The notes beneath the pieces were generated by a model. That model was not told where the DNA came from and did not search any database. It saw only the letters and a list, made by a program, of their open reading frames with translations. Shown here one piece after another: positions 33,001 through 43,510 of a stretch of 64,000 bases of DNA; position 1 is the stretch's first letter; every line of letters starts with the position of its first letter. The position numbers and the translations under genes were made by a program. The stretch is taken from the NCBI GenBank assembly GCA_907165275.2, contig OU015663.1, positions 5,158,501 to 5,222,500 on the forward strand, given 5' to 3'. Source of the stretch: Zygaena filipendulae. Lineage: Eukaryota; Arthropoda; Insecta; Lepidoptera; Zygaenidae.

Positions 33001-35016
33001 TACCTATTTAATTAAAAAAATACATGCATTGATTCAAATGAATAACATAGATACCTATATCAGTTATCCTAAAAGATTTTACTAACGGTCACGGCCTTGA
33101 TAAGATTGACCTACCCACCTGTCTCTGAGCCAGCCATTCCTCAGTCCCAGAATAGAACATTCTGCTTGTTCCACTACAATCGAACCACACGATTTGACTG
33201 GATAAATGCATATGTCTTTAAGCGTTCCGATTTGCTTCCATTCTTTATTATCTGGAATGCGTGAACTTCTCGACTTTTGATGGAGCCGGTATGCATAATA
33301 TGTGACGGCGCTGAAAACACCGACGGCCACCGCAGACGTTATAACGTACGGAGCTAAAAATTATAAAATTTATAAAAACTGTGAATTTGTTTTTAAATAA
33401 AGTAATCCTGAGATCGTATTGAACCATTGGAATTTTTATTTCAATTAAATAAACCCGAAAACGATTTGTTTTATTTTGAATTTGATTTTGAATTTTCGCG
33501 CGGAAATGCCAGCCGCCATGCTTTCAGCTCGTGACGTCACTCCGTCTATAGAGGGTACAGGCATGGACCAATTATCTAGTTTTATTGGTCCATGGTACAA
33601 GTAAGGAGCACTATCTTATATGGGGGACAAGCTGAAAAAGTCCAAAAAATCCAGCAGATTACTACTCAGTAACTCACCACTATTATAGCGCTAGCGTAGC
33701 TTGAGAAAATCAAAATTGACTTTCAAAAAACACAAAAATGCACTATACTACAAATTTAACACCTACCTACCGATTTAATCAAAAAGACAAAAATACTCGC
33801 AATATAATTATTATGTAGTTTGTGCTACCACTGATAGGTTTGAATTCGGTCCCAAGCCCGTTTGTGCCTGCCCACTTGGGTTGTTAGCTCATGGCGGGAG
33901 TGGACGTAATCCACGTACCACCGACCACCGACTTCAATTCGATTGAAGTCGGTGGACGGTATGAGTTCGAGTACAAACCAATAATATAACGAGTATTTTT
34001 TTTCTTTTTGATCAAGTCTGTATTTTGTTATTTTAAACTTTTTAGTATAGTGCATTTTTTGTTTTTTGGAAGTCTGTTTTAATTTTTGTGTTCAAATTTT
34101 CTTTGCTTTTAAGTAGGTCAGTTTTAATTTGTCTAAGTTACCTACCTCATCCTAATGTCAACAGCTGTTCATCACCTTTTACAAAATATTGTTTTCCAGA
34201 TGCAAGAACGTTAATTGTTGAGGAGTTCTTCTCGTACTCCACCATCAGTTCAACTTCGCCATATTGTGATGAGCATAAATTGTTTAGAAACCATATTAAA
34301 GTTAACGAATCGAAACCCGTGAAATACGTATTTTTGAGTAGTTCCGATTACCACTCCAAATTTCCAGTTCAGTTCCACTTCTCCAAATTTTGCTTTCCGA
34401 AAGCAAATTAACGATCATCGATTTACTATAAAAAATACCCAAATCGCTATATTTGTGCCTGTAATATTTGAAGAGTTCCTTCGGTTTCATGCCAAATTTA
34501 AGCTTTCTAGGACATTAGGAAATCCCCCAAGAATTTTGATGATCATCAGTGAGTCAGTGACGAAATCAGGGTTTTTTAGATATCAATAAAATCTAAAGTA
34601 TAAGAGCTATGCAATTAAAACTTTATATGTTTGATAAGTCCGCTACTTTTATAATCAAAGGTCCGCCATTGACAACGTAGGTATCCCGAGAATTTCGTTT
34701 ATCTGGTATAATCCACACCCAAGTTATAAGGGTTCAAAAAAAAGATGAAGCGCTTCGAGAAAAGATAGGTAGTGCTCTCGCTTCGCTTGGCTCGTCTTGG
34801 CGGGGGCACTGCCGTGCCCCCAGATTTTATAGTACAAAAATGGTTAAGTATTGCGTACTTAACAATTTTTGTACTATAGAATATTCTGCGATTTTTCTTA
34901 ACAAAAATGAAATTACACCATCTTAAGCCTTATGATCCGAAGAATAAGACGCATTTATAACTTCCATTAGGTACATACCTGCCTAATCACATAGGTAACT
35001 TACCATTTGGTGCCAT
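30008..35016 (-). CDS. MARC: mARC/MOSC molybdenum enzyme, gene A (complete, 8 exons)
   Basis: mARC proteins are outer-mitochondrial-membrane enzymes that use molybdenum cofactor with cytochrome b5 and its reductase to reduce N-hydroxylated compounds. The exons are 35016-35004, 33353-33119, 32850-32706, 32425-32331, 32249-32129, 32058-31853, 31764-31690 and 30140-30008. Phases agree throughout and give 340 residues, close to family length. Residues about 7-26 form the N-terminal membrane anchor (VITSAVAVGVFSAVTYYAY). The beta-barrel part has DICIYPVKSCGSIVVEQAEC. The MOSC part has FRPNFVLSGG, and RCVLTTLDPETG at 272-283, whose Cys273 aligns with the cofactor cysteine of human mARC1. The last exon ends NDPVYVAYK. 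If exon 7 read through its GTATGTTGGG donor it would stop nine codons later. Intron 7 holds a hAT-like element and a TGACGTCA MITE. It is tail to tail with POLA2. Confidence 0.94.
30378..30656. mobile_element. TAGTCCGTC/TGACGTCA MITE (full copy)
   Basis: The copy runs from TTTTTAGTCCGTCTTGTATA to CTAACTGACGGACTAATTAG, giving inverted TAGTCCGTC ends, and has two TGACGTCA palindromes (30472-30479, 30517-30524). It is the clearest copy of the family and lies in mARC-A intron 7. Confidence 0.7.
30751..30770. repeat. Interstitial telomere-type repeat
   Basis: Four units of TAACC (TTAGG on the minus strand), the insect telomere repeat, lie in mARC-A intron 7. Two units recur near 37371. The tract is short and may be chance. 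Confidence 0.5.
31054..31569. mobile_element. hAT-like MITE in mARC-A intron 7
   Basis: Ends are CACGGGTCGGCAACC and, inverted, CACGGATCGGCAACC. The flanks ATTTAAAG and GTTTAAAA are an imperfect 8-bp duplication (six of eight). The arms carry GGGCCACA/GGGCCGCA sequence. A CCGCGG short repeat (31196-31383) is nested inside. The minus-strand frame 31403-31612 is part of the element and has no domain I know. Confidence 0.65.
33760..34500. repeat. Dispersed GAAGTCGGT-family repeat
   Basis: TTTGTGCTACCACTGATAGG, GGTCCCAAGCCCG and, inverted, the AACAGCTGTTCATCACCTTT to TTGCTTTCCGAAAGC block are shared with copies at 16540 and 56900. It lies in mARC-A intron 1. The 107-codon plus-strand frame at 34088 recurs as shifted frames in other copies, so I do not call it a gene. 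Confidence 0.55.
34780..34880. repeat. Two consecutive strong hairpins
   Basis: The first is GGGGGCACTGCCGTGCCCCC, a perfect stem with a tiny loop; the same hairpin recurs at about 47664-47683 after a similar sequence. The second pairs 34828-34850 with 34856-34878 (22 of 23 positions) around the loop TTGCG. The shared upstream sequence GAAGCGCTTCGAGAAAAGAT versus GAATTGCTTCGAGAAAAGGA marks a dispersed family. Confidence 0.6.
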
Positions 35017-36013
35017 GATCGAGCGTCGAGCTGTAGGTATGTTCACGCTGCAACTATTTATACCTATTTACTATGCAATATCAAAATTTTACAATTATAG
35101 TTATGTCTTGTACCTACATCTATAGCAAAAGTTGTGTGCAGTTCAAAGTTCAAACACGAACTAAATGTAGATAACTAGACAGTCAGCTAGCAGATAGTAA
35201 AAGGTTATAATGACAACTTGTTAACATTACATTATCTGTGCCATGGTAGATATTCTGTTTCGATCGCACCGCGCCAAGCACCGCGCAATCGGTAACCTTA
35301 CGCAAGTGCTCGTGAGTCGCGACCTCGTGTGAACACACAAGTAGAAAGACTACAGGGTGCGAAAGCTATTTGAGAACATACTGATACTAAATTGATGATT
35401 CTAATAAAATTTTGTGGATGATAACTAAATTTTTTGTTTTGCCCAGATTAATCGCGGACTCCGAGTTTGTCCTGAAATAAACTGCCCCCTGCGCATCACG
35501 TAGGACTTGTACCGAAGGTCTTCGTGGAAAGTATTTCGGATTGTGCCCTCAAAAAAAAAAAACATACGCATCGTATTGAGAACCTCCTCCTTTTTGGGAA
35601 GTCGGTTAAAAATATAAAAGTATCTCGCAAATCGCTATAACCCTTGGATTTTTAAGGGTCTTGGTAAATAATTGCCTGAACTTTTTGAAAAAACTGTGGT
35701 GTTATAATACTGTCTGAAAGTGCTTCATGCTTTTTGCGCTTGGCAAAACTTTCGACGTCGCCTCCAGATCTTTCCAATTTTTGACGAACTGTATATTTCT
35801 AACGATCGGGACTCTTAAAAATCGAGAGATTTCAGGAATGCTGTGATTTACTTGTAAAGCGGCGATCACAGCGTCTTTTCGTTTCCTGCGTAAGGTTGTC
35901 TTCCATTTTTAAACTGAAAAGAAAGAAAAAAGTTTTGCGTCACTATGTATGAAATGACATGGCAGTTGGCAGCCACATTTACAAGTGTCCTCAAATATAA
36001 AATTATTAAATTA

Positions 36014-37321
36014 AGGTGAGTGGGGGCAAGATGAAAAACGGGGTAACACAAAAAGTTGGCTATTATTCCAGATACAGAATTATTTTTGCAGTGCTGGCAA
36101 AATTGGTAAGATCTCTGTTTTGTTACGTACCTCAGTCAGCGCTTGCCGCTTTGAATGAGAGATTTTGTAAAAAATGCAAAAAACCTGCGCTGTCTCTTTT
36201 CGCAAATTAAATGAGTGTTTTAATGTTACCCCGTGTTCTGTAACTGTACTCAACAAGAAGTAGGTACGAGGATTTTATTGGAATATCTACTTATTATTTT
36301 TATTCACTAAATATGGCTATTTGACTTATTTTAGGATTTATTACAGCTTTTCGTCTTTCCCCATCAATATTTGACGGGGTAAGACAAATATATAAAAGTT
36401 TTGATTTTAACCCGTTTTCAAAAGTCATACTGATAAGCAGATGTTCTCAAACTTTTTTTTTAATCTTTGCCCTTTTGTGCCTAAGCAATTACATACTGTC
36501 TTTGAGATATTTACTTAGAATAACATTATTGTTTTGTTTCAGTCATCTTAAAAACGTGTCAGCGGTACAGTTACTTTTTGGTTTTTTTACGTACAATTTG
36601 AATTTTGACAATTCAAAGTCACGTAATTACGCCCGGAAATCTATACTAACAACCTCGTTCATGATGATGTGGCCAAAGCCTTAGAGACTTAAAAAGAAAG
36701 AACTAACATTATACGGGGCAAATAAATCCTAAATCCTTATATCACATTGATTTGTGTTATGGTAGATTTATTTTCTGAGATGAAACAATGTTTCGAATTA
36801 CTTTAGAATAAGCAAAAGGATTTACTTGATGGTGATGTTTTTTTTATAGTATAACTTTAAGGAAAAGTTTGAGAACTTCTGTTTCAGTCTTATCCCGGCG
36901 GGGTAAGATTGAAATATGCAAAAAATAATTGGTTTTATTTTCGTTATTTAATTATATCTTGACACTACAGGCAGTCCTGAGTTTTCAGGATACCTAAAAC
37001 CATAGTCTAATGACCATCGACAACATCTGTCATCAATTTGAACGGTATTAGAAACTATTTCGGTCTTTCCCCATCAACCTTTCATCTTCCCCCTGGTTTT
37101 TTTGCAAAAAAAAAATTTTTTAACTATTTATTTTTCTGGTTTGGAACAGTTTTAACAGGATTTTATCGATATGATAGTAAAATTTAGTCTTTACGCTTTA
37201 CTCATTACTAATATAATTTTAGCATAAGTTAATATGTACTGTTCAACAAGACTTCAAATACAAAACTGCTCATCTCATCAAAAAAGCGTTCGGTCTTCCC
37301 CCCACTCACCTTACATTATTA
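36014..37321. mobile_element. TA-flanked element, 1308 bp, complete copy
   Basis: Ends are AGGTGAGTGGGGGCAAGATG and the complement of AGGTGAGTGGGGGGAAGACC, directly flanked by TA (36012-36013, 37322-37323), as for Tc1/mariner elements. Blocks of GGGGTAAGA and TCTTCCCCC recur inside in both orientations. No transposase frame is seen. A sister at 38106 keeps the left end and most of the body. Confidence 0.7.
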
Positions 37322-37441
37322 TACATATGGACGATAATTATTTAACAGCAATAAACTAAAACTAAACTTAACCTAACCTAATAATAACAATTTAAACATG
37401 ATACAAATAATAAACAAACCAATCTTATAAAAAAGCTAAAA

Positions 37442-37800
37442 TACAACGAGTTAACGAATTAACTGAAAACCTGATACACCCCATTTAAAAAAAATAAACA
37501 ATAATATGATTAAAACATATTTTATGTCGAAAAATTTTATACTTTAAAAGTTATTCAACATTAGTTTGGAGGTGACTTATCTACGAAACTACAAGCGCTA
37601 CGCCCGCACCTACCGTTTCGATTTTTTTTGCTACGGGTGGCGGCGTACGCGCCAATATTGTAGGTATTATAAATAATTTAGACATGGGCTGATAGAAATT
37701 AAAAAATATAACCTATATATAAAACATGATGCGATCGATTTGCTTGTTGATTCTGAGCAAACTACTTTCTAGTTTTTAGTTAATTCATTAACACGTTGTA
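37442..37800. mobile_element. MITE with TACAACG ends, copy 1
   Basis: Left TACAACGAGTTAACGAATTA and right TTAATTCATTAACACGTTGT are inverted. A diverged copy, with the same internal blocks (CTACGGGTGGCGGCGTACGC here, CTACGGGCGGCTTACGC there), is at 41416-41797. Confidence 0.6.
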
Positions 37801-38029
37801 TATTATTAAAAGTAGTCCCTTTAGGCAAGGTTCCGAAGATACTGGCAGCGTTCCCCCTTTGAATAGCTAGGCTAATTCTTTGTCCGAGGTAGCTGCCAGC
37901 TCTTCGGTCTCCTGTGATAATATCGATTAACCTATTTGCTATTTCCTTAAAAAGGCTTATAGTGCTAGAACCCCACGGACCAAGGGTCTCAACACCGAAT
38001 GGGACAAATACTTTACGCACCCTGTACAA
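37801..38029 (-). pseudogene. Retrotransposon protein C-terminal fragment
   Basis: The frame reads VFVPFGVETLGPWG, SLFKEIANRLI, DRRAGSYLGQRISLAIQRGN and AASIFGTLP. I recognise this as the tail that follows reverse transcriptase in many invertebrate non-LTR polyproteins (QRxSxAIQRGNAxSxxGT). Nothing of the polymerase precedes it. The frame then runs into the end of the MITE at 37800. It is a relic, and family assignment is by memory of the motif only. Confidence 0.5.
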
Positions 38030-38105
38030 AGTTGTTGTCTACGAATATGACACTTATGTTTGCATAGCTACTTAGGTACCTATTAAATGATTAAACATGT
38101 TAAGT

Positions 38106-39271
38106 TGGTGAGTGGAGGCAAGATGAAAAACGGGGCAACACAAAAAGTCGTCCATAATTCGAAATTTTGTGTACCTAGTTTTTGCAGTGCTGACAAAATT
38201 GGTAAGATACTAAGATCTCATTTTGTTAGGCCACCTCAGTCAGCACTAAACTTTCTGCTTTGAATGCTCAGACGAAATAAAAACTCAAGACGGAGCGCTG
38301 TCAACAAAAAAGTGAAGCCGGTTTCGTAAACATGTGGGCATTTAGTGAGTGTTGCCGTGCAGTGAAAACTTATTACCCAAAATTGTTAAGTTCTAGAAGG
38401 ATGAATGGATAAGTAAATAGATAAGTTAGTATTTTTTTAAGTTGTAAACCTCGGTTGTATATTCGACAACCTTAAAAATATAGGTTTCGAAGTTATGATA
38501 AAACATGGAAAATAAAAATTAACGCCTATTTACACTTACATTAATTTTATGAATATTAAAAGTTAAAATCGAAATAGGTAAATGAACGTGTTACATTACG
38601 TTCCGTTTGAAGTTGATCTCAAAAATCAAGTTTGAAGTTCAAGTCTCAAAACCTACAATACCTTTCAGAAAGATATTTGATGTTATTTTATTGTTATTAT
38701 TTTTTGTCTTTTAAGAGAATTCCTATGTTTTTGTTGTGGGTATGAAGCCATTTTTTGTTAACTATTTTATTTCTAAATGTCACATTGATTTGTTACCTAT
38801 TATGCTAGATTTATTGCATAAGATAAAACAACGTTTCGCATTACCTCAGCATAAGCAATAAAAGGATTTATTTTATGGTGATGTTTTCTTTCTGTAGTTT
38901 TTTTTCCAAGCTTAAGGAAAAGTTTGAGAACCTCTACTTCAGTCTTCCCCCGGTGGGGTAAGATTAAAATATGTTAAAAACATTATTTGTTTTATATTCG
39001 TTATTTAATGATATCTTGACACTACAGGCAGTTCTGAGTTTTCAGGATAGGTACCTAAAACCATAGCCTAGTGCTCATAGACAACATCTCACATTTATTT
39101 AAATGATTTTATTTCGATCTTACCCCATCAACCTTTCATCTTCCCCCTGTCTTTTTCTGGCGACAATATAATTTTATTAATTTATTTTTTTGCTTTGGAA
39201 CAGTTTTAACAGGATTTTATCGATATCATAGAAAAATATAGTCTTTGCTCTTTAATTACTATGAATATAAT
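38106..39271. mobile_element. TA-flanked element, truncated sister
   Basis: It opens TTGGTGAGTGGAGGCAAGAT like the 36014 element and follows it through GTTTTAACAGGATTTTATCG. Homology stops near 39271, where a GC-richer unit starts, so the right end is lost. Confidence 0.6.
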
Positions 39272-39665
39272 TTGCGATGCTGTGGCCGAGGCGTCGACTC
39301 GGGGCCACTGGCGATCGTAGATATGCGGGAGCAGAGAGGTCCTACGGTCCCTATCCGGAATGAAACGATCGATAGACTGTGCTAGAGGGTAGATACCCGT
39401 TTATTTCCCTGGCAGGACACACAAACACACGCGTACATTGATAAACACTAGTTACACTGGTTCACACTTAGGAGCTACGCTTATCCTAGGTCTTACACAG
39501 GCCCTACAGGGTTCGCGGTCGCGAAGGTCGGCGGAGGCGATCGGGAATCGGGCAGGATGACGGTGAAGGAAGGGTGCTGTGTGCTTGAGGTCAGTTGGTG
39601 AGTTGGCGTGCGGGTGAGTGCCCCTGTAGGCGGCCAGGAGATCGATTTTTCGATCGACAGACAGA
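39272..39665. repeat. GC-rich unit of unknown class
   Basis: This 0.4-kb block (CCGAGGCGTCGACTCGGGGC to GATCGATTTTTCGATCGACA) contrasts with the AT-rich surroundings and truncates the element to its left. It has no frame with recognisable content. It may be part of a retroelement leader. Confidence 0.35.
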
Positions 39666-39780
39666 AAAGAATTTTAAAAACTTTTTTCTGCTCGGTTACT
39701 CTTCTTTTATCACCCCTGTCAATTTTAGGTAAAAATATTCAATGTACAGAATCGCTGATTCTACTCTTTTATTATAGTAT

Positions 39781-39965
39781 ATGTACTAGCTGTCCTCCGC
39801 GGTTTCACCCACGGTAATTTCGGAGTTCCCGCGGAAATATCGGGATAAAAAGTACCTTATGTCACTCAGCACTACCGTAGCTTCCTATAAGTGAAAGAAT
39901 TATCAAAATCGGTTCAGTAGATCCAGAGATTATCCCCTACAACGTCACAAACTTACAAACTTTAG
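39781..39965. repeat. CCGCGG short repeat
   Basis: CTAGCTGTCCTCCGCGGTTT opens the copy and CCCCTACAACGTCACAAACT closes it. Confidence 0.65.
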
Positions 39966-40175
39966 ATGCGATTGACCACATCGCGTCGCGCCGTCGTTTC
40001 GCGCCGCACTCTGTACCTTTCTCTTCCTCTCTCCCTCTAACTTGGGTTGCCTATGAAAAGATTGCTCTTAGCAATATAGGTCACCTAAATTGTACGTACC
40101 TACTATGTAACTGTGTCTTTGTAATATGTGTTTTCTTCTGTGTGCGTGCAATAAAGTAGATTTGATTTGATGGAG
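39966..40175 (+). repeat. Jockey-like LINE 3' untranslated tail
   Basis: The stretch ends GTGTGCGTGCAATAAAGTAG followed by TTTGATTTGATG, the form of a LINE 3' end. The CTTTCTCTTCCTCTCTCCCT and GCTCTTAGCAATATAGGTCA blocks are familiar from lepidopteran LINE tails. No coding part remains. Confidence 0.5.
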
Positions 40176-40323
40176 TCTAAATTATTTGGTTTTCTTTTTT
40201 GACACTAAATCAATATGTTTTCTTGTGAATGAGTGATGCCCACGACTTCACTCGCATGTGATTCGGAAGTCCATTGAGATCTCTTATAAGCTATTTATGC
40301 TTTTATTTCCATTTAAATCCTTC

Positions 40324-40551
40324 CAGGGCCCTTATTAGTATGACCAACAACATTCCTTGCCCATAACGAGCGTCCCAAAAACACAATCCCAAACGCTCCA
40401 GATGCAAAAATATTAGAAATGTATGTATATTCTTTATGACAAAAGAAATGTATTTTTTTAAGTGAAACTTCTTATAACACGAGGGAAAAGCAATTTAAGT
40501 GGCGCCTTATGTTAACCCGATGCGTTATGGTCATAGTGAATAAGGGCCCTG
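40324..40551. repeat. MITE with CAGGGCCCTTATT ends, copy 2
   Basis: Left CAGGGCCCTTATTAGTATG and right TCATAGTGAATAAGGGCCCT are inverted; the inner CTTGCCCATAACGAGCGT block matches the 2633 copy. Confidence 0.6.
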
Positions 40552-40662
40552 TAGCATTTACGTTGATACGTGCTTAAACAAATCGACATACAAATAAGCA
40601 GATAGTTTTCCAAAAATGATTTGAATTTATATTATATTTTCCACTTTATTGATATTTTCCAC

Positions 40663-41128
40663 TAGCTCTGCCCCGCGGTAATTTCGGAGTTCCCGCGGGA
40701 ATTACGGGATAAAAAGTACCCTATATCCTTCTCTGTACCTATGACAATGTGCAATGTGCATGCCAAATTTCATCCAAATCCGTTCAGCCGTTTTTGCGTG
40801 ATTGAGTAAACGTATGTGAGGAAAGAGCTCGTAAGCGCATTTTCATCCGACTTGCTTCAAATTTATCGTCACTGCTCAGCTCCCATGTGTCTTAGCGTAA
40901 TGTTATATAGCCTATAACCTGCCTGGGAGTATGGACTACAATCGTACCAAGTTTGGTTAAAATCCCTTCAGTAGTTTTTGACCCATGCGTGCACATACAG
41001 ACAGACAAAAAATTTACCGATTGCATTTTTGGCATCAGTATCGATCACCATTCATCCTCCAATATTAATTTTAAATATATATTCAATGTACAGAATTGAC
41101 CTCTCTACAGTTTTATTATAAGTATCGA
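40663..41128. repeat. Composite CCGCGG repeat, second 465-bp copy
   Basis: Same two modules in the same order as at 15935-16400, including GCACATTTTCATCCGACTTG and the closing TTTTATTATAAGTATCGAT. Confidence 0.65.
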
Positions 41129-41415
41129 TCATGGACCAATAAAAGATAGATAGATAGATGTGTTATCTAGGTATCAAAAAATATTATTTCATGCACTTAA
41201 AAAATAATATACTTACATATTATATTTATAGTAATGTATTAGGCATGTAAAAGTCGTCTATTTTATAGTATTTAGAATTTTATTGTAAAATTATAAAACT
41301 ATTGATAATATAGACATTGACATTTGTGTAATATCAATTGAACTGCTACTACTGAGTACTGACGCCTTCTGTTTGAAAACTAAAAAACTAATCTAAATCT
41401 TAATAATATATTTTG

Positions 41416-41797
41416 TATAAACGTGTTAATGAATTGACCAAAAACCTGATACATCCTATTTAAAAAAATAAACAATAATATCATGATTAAATATAAATTA
41501 TGTCGAAAAATTGATAGTCTAAAAGTTATTCAAGTTTAGAGGTGACCTATCTACGAAATTTCACGCGCCTCGTGTCAATGACCGATTCGATTTTTTTTGC
41601 TACGGGCGGCTTACGCGCCAATTATTGTACCTATAATATATAATTACACATGCATAGCTAAGATGCGCGCCACGATATGTTTCTGGGCTAGTAAAAATAA
41701 AAAAATTAACCTATATTAGAACATAGTGCGATCGATTCGGAAGTCGATTCTGAACAAACTACTTTCTAGTTTTCAGTCAATTCATTAACACGTTGTA
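41416..41797. mobile_element. MITE with TACAACG ends, copy 2
   Basis: Right end TTCATTAACACGTTGTA and left AACGTGTTAATGAATTGACC are inverted. It is more diverged than the copy at 37442, and its left terminus is eroded. Confidence 0.55.
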
Positions 41798-42823
41798 AGT
41801 ATATCTTAATATGCTATTTAGTACGTAAAGACAGGGTTTTCTTTATCACCACCAACTCCTCAACCAATCAACTTCCCGTTGTGGTGGTAAATTTACCCCT
41901 TGGTCTCCAGGTGATTGCGAAGGGTGGAAGTGGGTGGTTGTGGGTGGAAAAAATATATTCCCTTTCTAACTCATGAGGACTTCTGGAATGATCTCAAAAT
42001 TTCTAGAATTACCTAGAAAATTCTAAAATGTGTAAAACTATTATTATCGATCTGAAATAATAATAAAAATAATAAATAATATATTGTCACAAGCAAAAAT
42101 TAATTATCATCATCATTCTAGAAGTTCTAAAAATTCTGGAAATATCTTTTTTTTTATTTTTTTTATTTATTTACTCAGAAAAAAGTACAAAATTTTTACG
42201 TCAGACACAAAAACCCAGCAGGGTTTATTTCATGTCACATCTGGCATTAAATACAATACATATATACTTACAGATAGAAGATTAAATTATAGTCGATGCC
42301 GCACGATTATAGCAGCAACCCAAAGCACCTAACATAACATAGTATATTATAATAATATGTAAGTTACACCGCGCAACCAATGCACGTTAAAGTGAGAAGA
42401 GATGATCTGTCGTAGCGAATGCCCTTCTCCATCCATCCAGAAAATTCCAAAATCTGGAATGTTCTACAAAGTTCAAAAATTTCCGAAATGGTCTAGAAAA
42501 CTTTAAAATGAGTGCAAACTATTATAATCGATTTAGAATGATTGGGAAAGTTCTAGTTTCTGGAATGATCTACAAAATTCCAATTAATAATGACGGTTTA
42601 CATTCAATATGGCTGTGTGGCTCGCGAATTAGGGTCGTATGAAGTTCTAAATAGTAAAGCACCCCAGACGTACTAATAATATACAATACAACTCACTCAT
42701 AAATCTCTATTGTATAGGTACCTATATAAAAATAAATCTTTATTTTCCTTGGTCAGGGCATCACGCGTGAACGGCTGGACCAATTTCGATAATTCTTTTT
42801 TATTGTGTTTGTTATTGTAAGGA

Positions 42824-43231
42824 GAAGAAGAATCAAATAAGTTTGGAGGTTCTGCGTGAATTCAGAAACTCACGTGGATGAATCTCCGAAACGGTTGGAC
42901 CGATTTTGACGGGACTTTCACTGCTAATTAACTGATAGTAGCTAAGGAGTAAACTAGCTGAAGCTTATAAGGGCTCGCGAAGTTTTCTACCTTTCGAAGT
43001 CGTATAATTATTTAAAGAATTTACTAAAAGTTGTTTTTTTACTTTCTAAAAAAACTTTTACTACTTAGAAAACTTAGCGAGCCCTTATAAGCTTCAGCTA
43101 GTTTACTCCTTAGCTACTATCAGTTAATTAGCAGTGAAAGTCCCGTCAAAATCGGTCCAACCGTTTCGGAGATTCACCCACGTGAGTTTCTGAATTCACG
43201 CAGAACCTCCAAACTTATTTGATTCTTCTTC
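42824..43231. repeat. 408-bp palindrome beside LTR element
   Basis: The left arm starts AGAAGAAGAATCAAATAAGT and the right arm ends with its complement. Arms are about 165 bp and near perfect, including AGCTGAAGCTTATAAGGGCT. The core is AT-rich. The gypsy-like element begins 26 bp to the right. No protein is encoded. Confidence 0.75.
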
Positions 43232-43257
43232 TAATATTATTATTATTTAGTAGGTAC

Positions 43258-43510
43258 TGTAACGTCCCGGGGGCGGGAACGTTAACAAATTAAGCAATTG
43301 AATATAAAGATTTTCAAATTATTTTAATTAAAGATATTTTTATTTCAAAGCAAAACCATATTGTTCTGATACAACAAATCGATTCTCCTCTTTTTATATC
43401 TAGAATCTATATTTATGACATTTCATTCAAATTCGAAAATATTACTTACTTCTTCTAAATTTGTTTCCAACCAGTGTTGACATGGAGGTGAACAGCGTTC
43501 AACCTCTACA
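43258..43510 (-). repeat. 3' LTR of the gypsy-like element
   Basis: TG...CA-bounded 253 bp, matching the LTR at 52391-52643 at every position I compared. In the minus sense it is the 3' LTR, because the purine tract abuts it on the inner side. Confidence 0.9.

Noticed and set aside
34088..34411. 107-codon frame with partial peptide similarity to frames at 16867 and 57116
   Set aside because: The similarity is at DNA level between copies of a dispersed repeat; the frames are shifted and broken relative to each other and carry no known domain.
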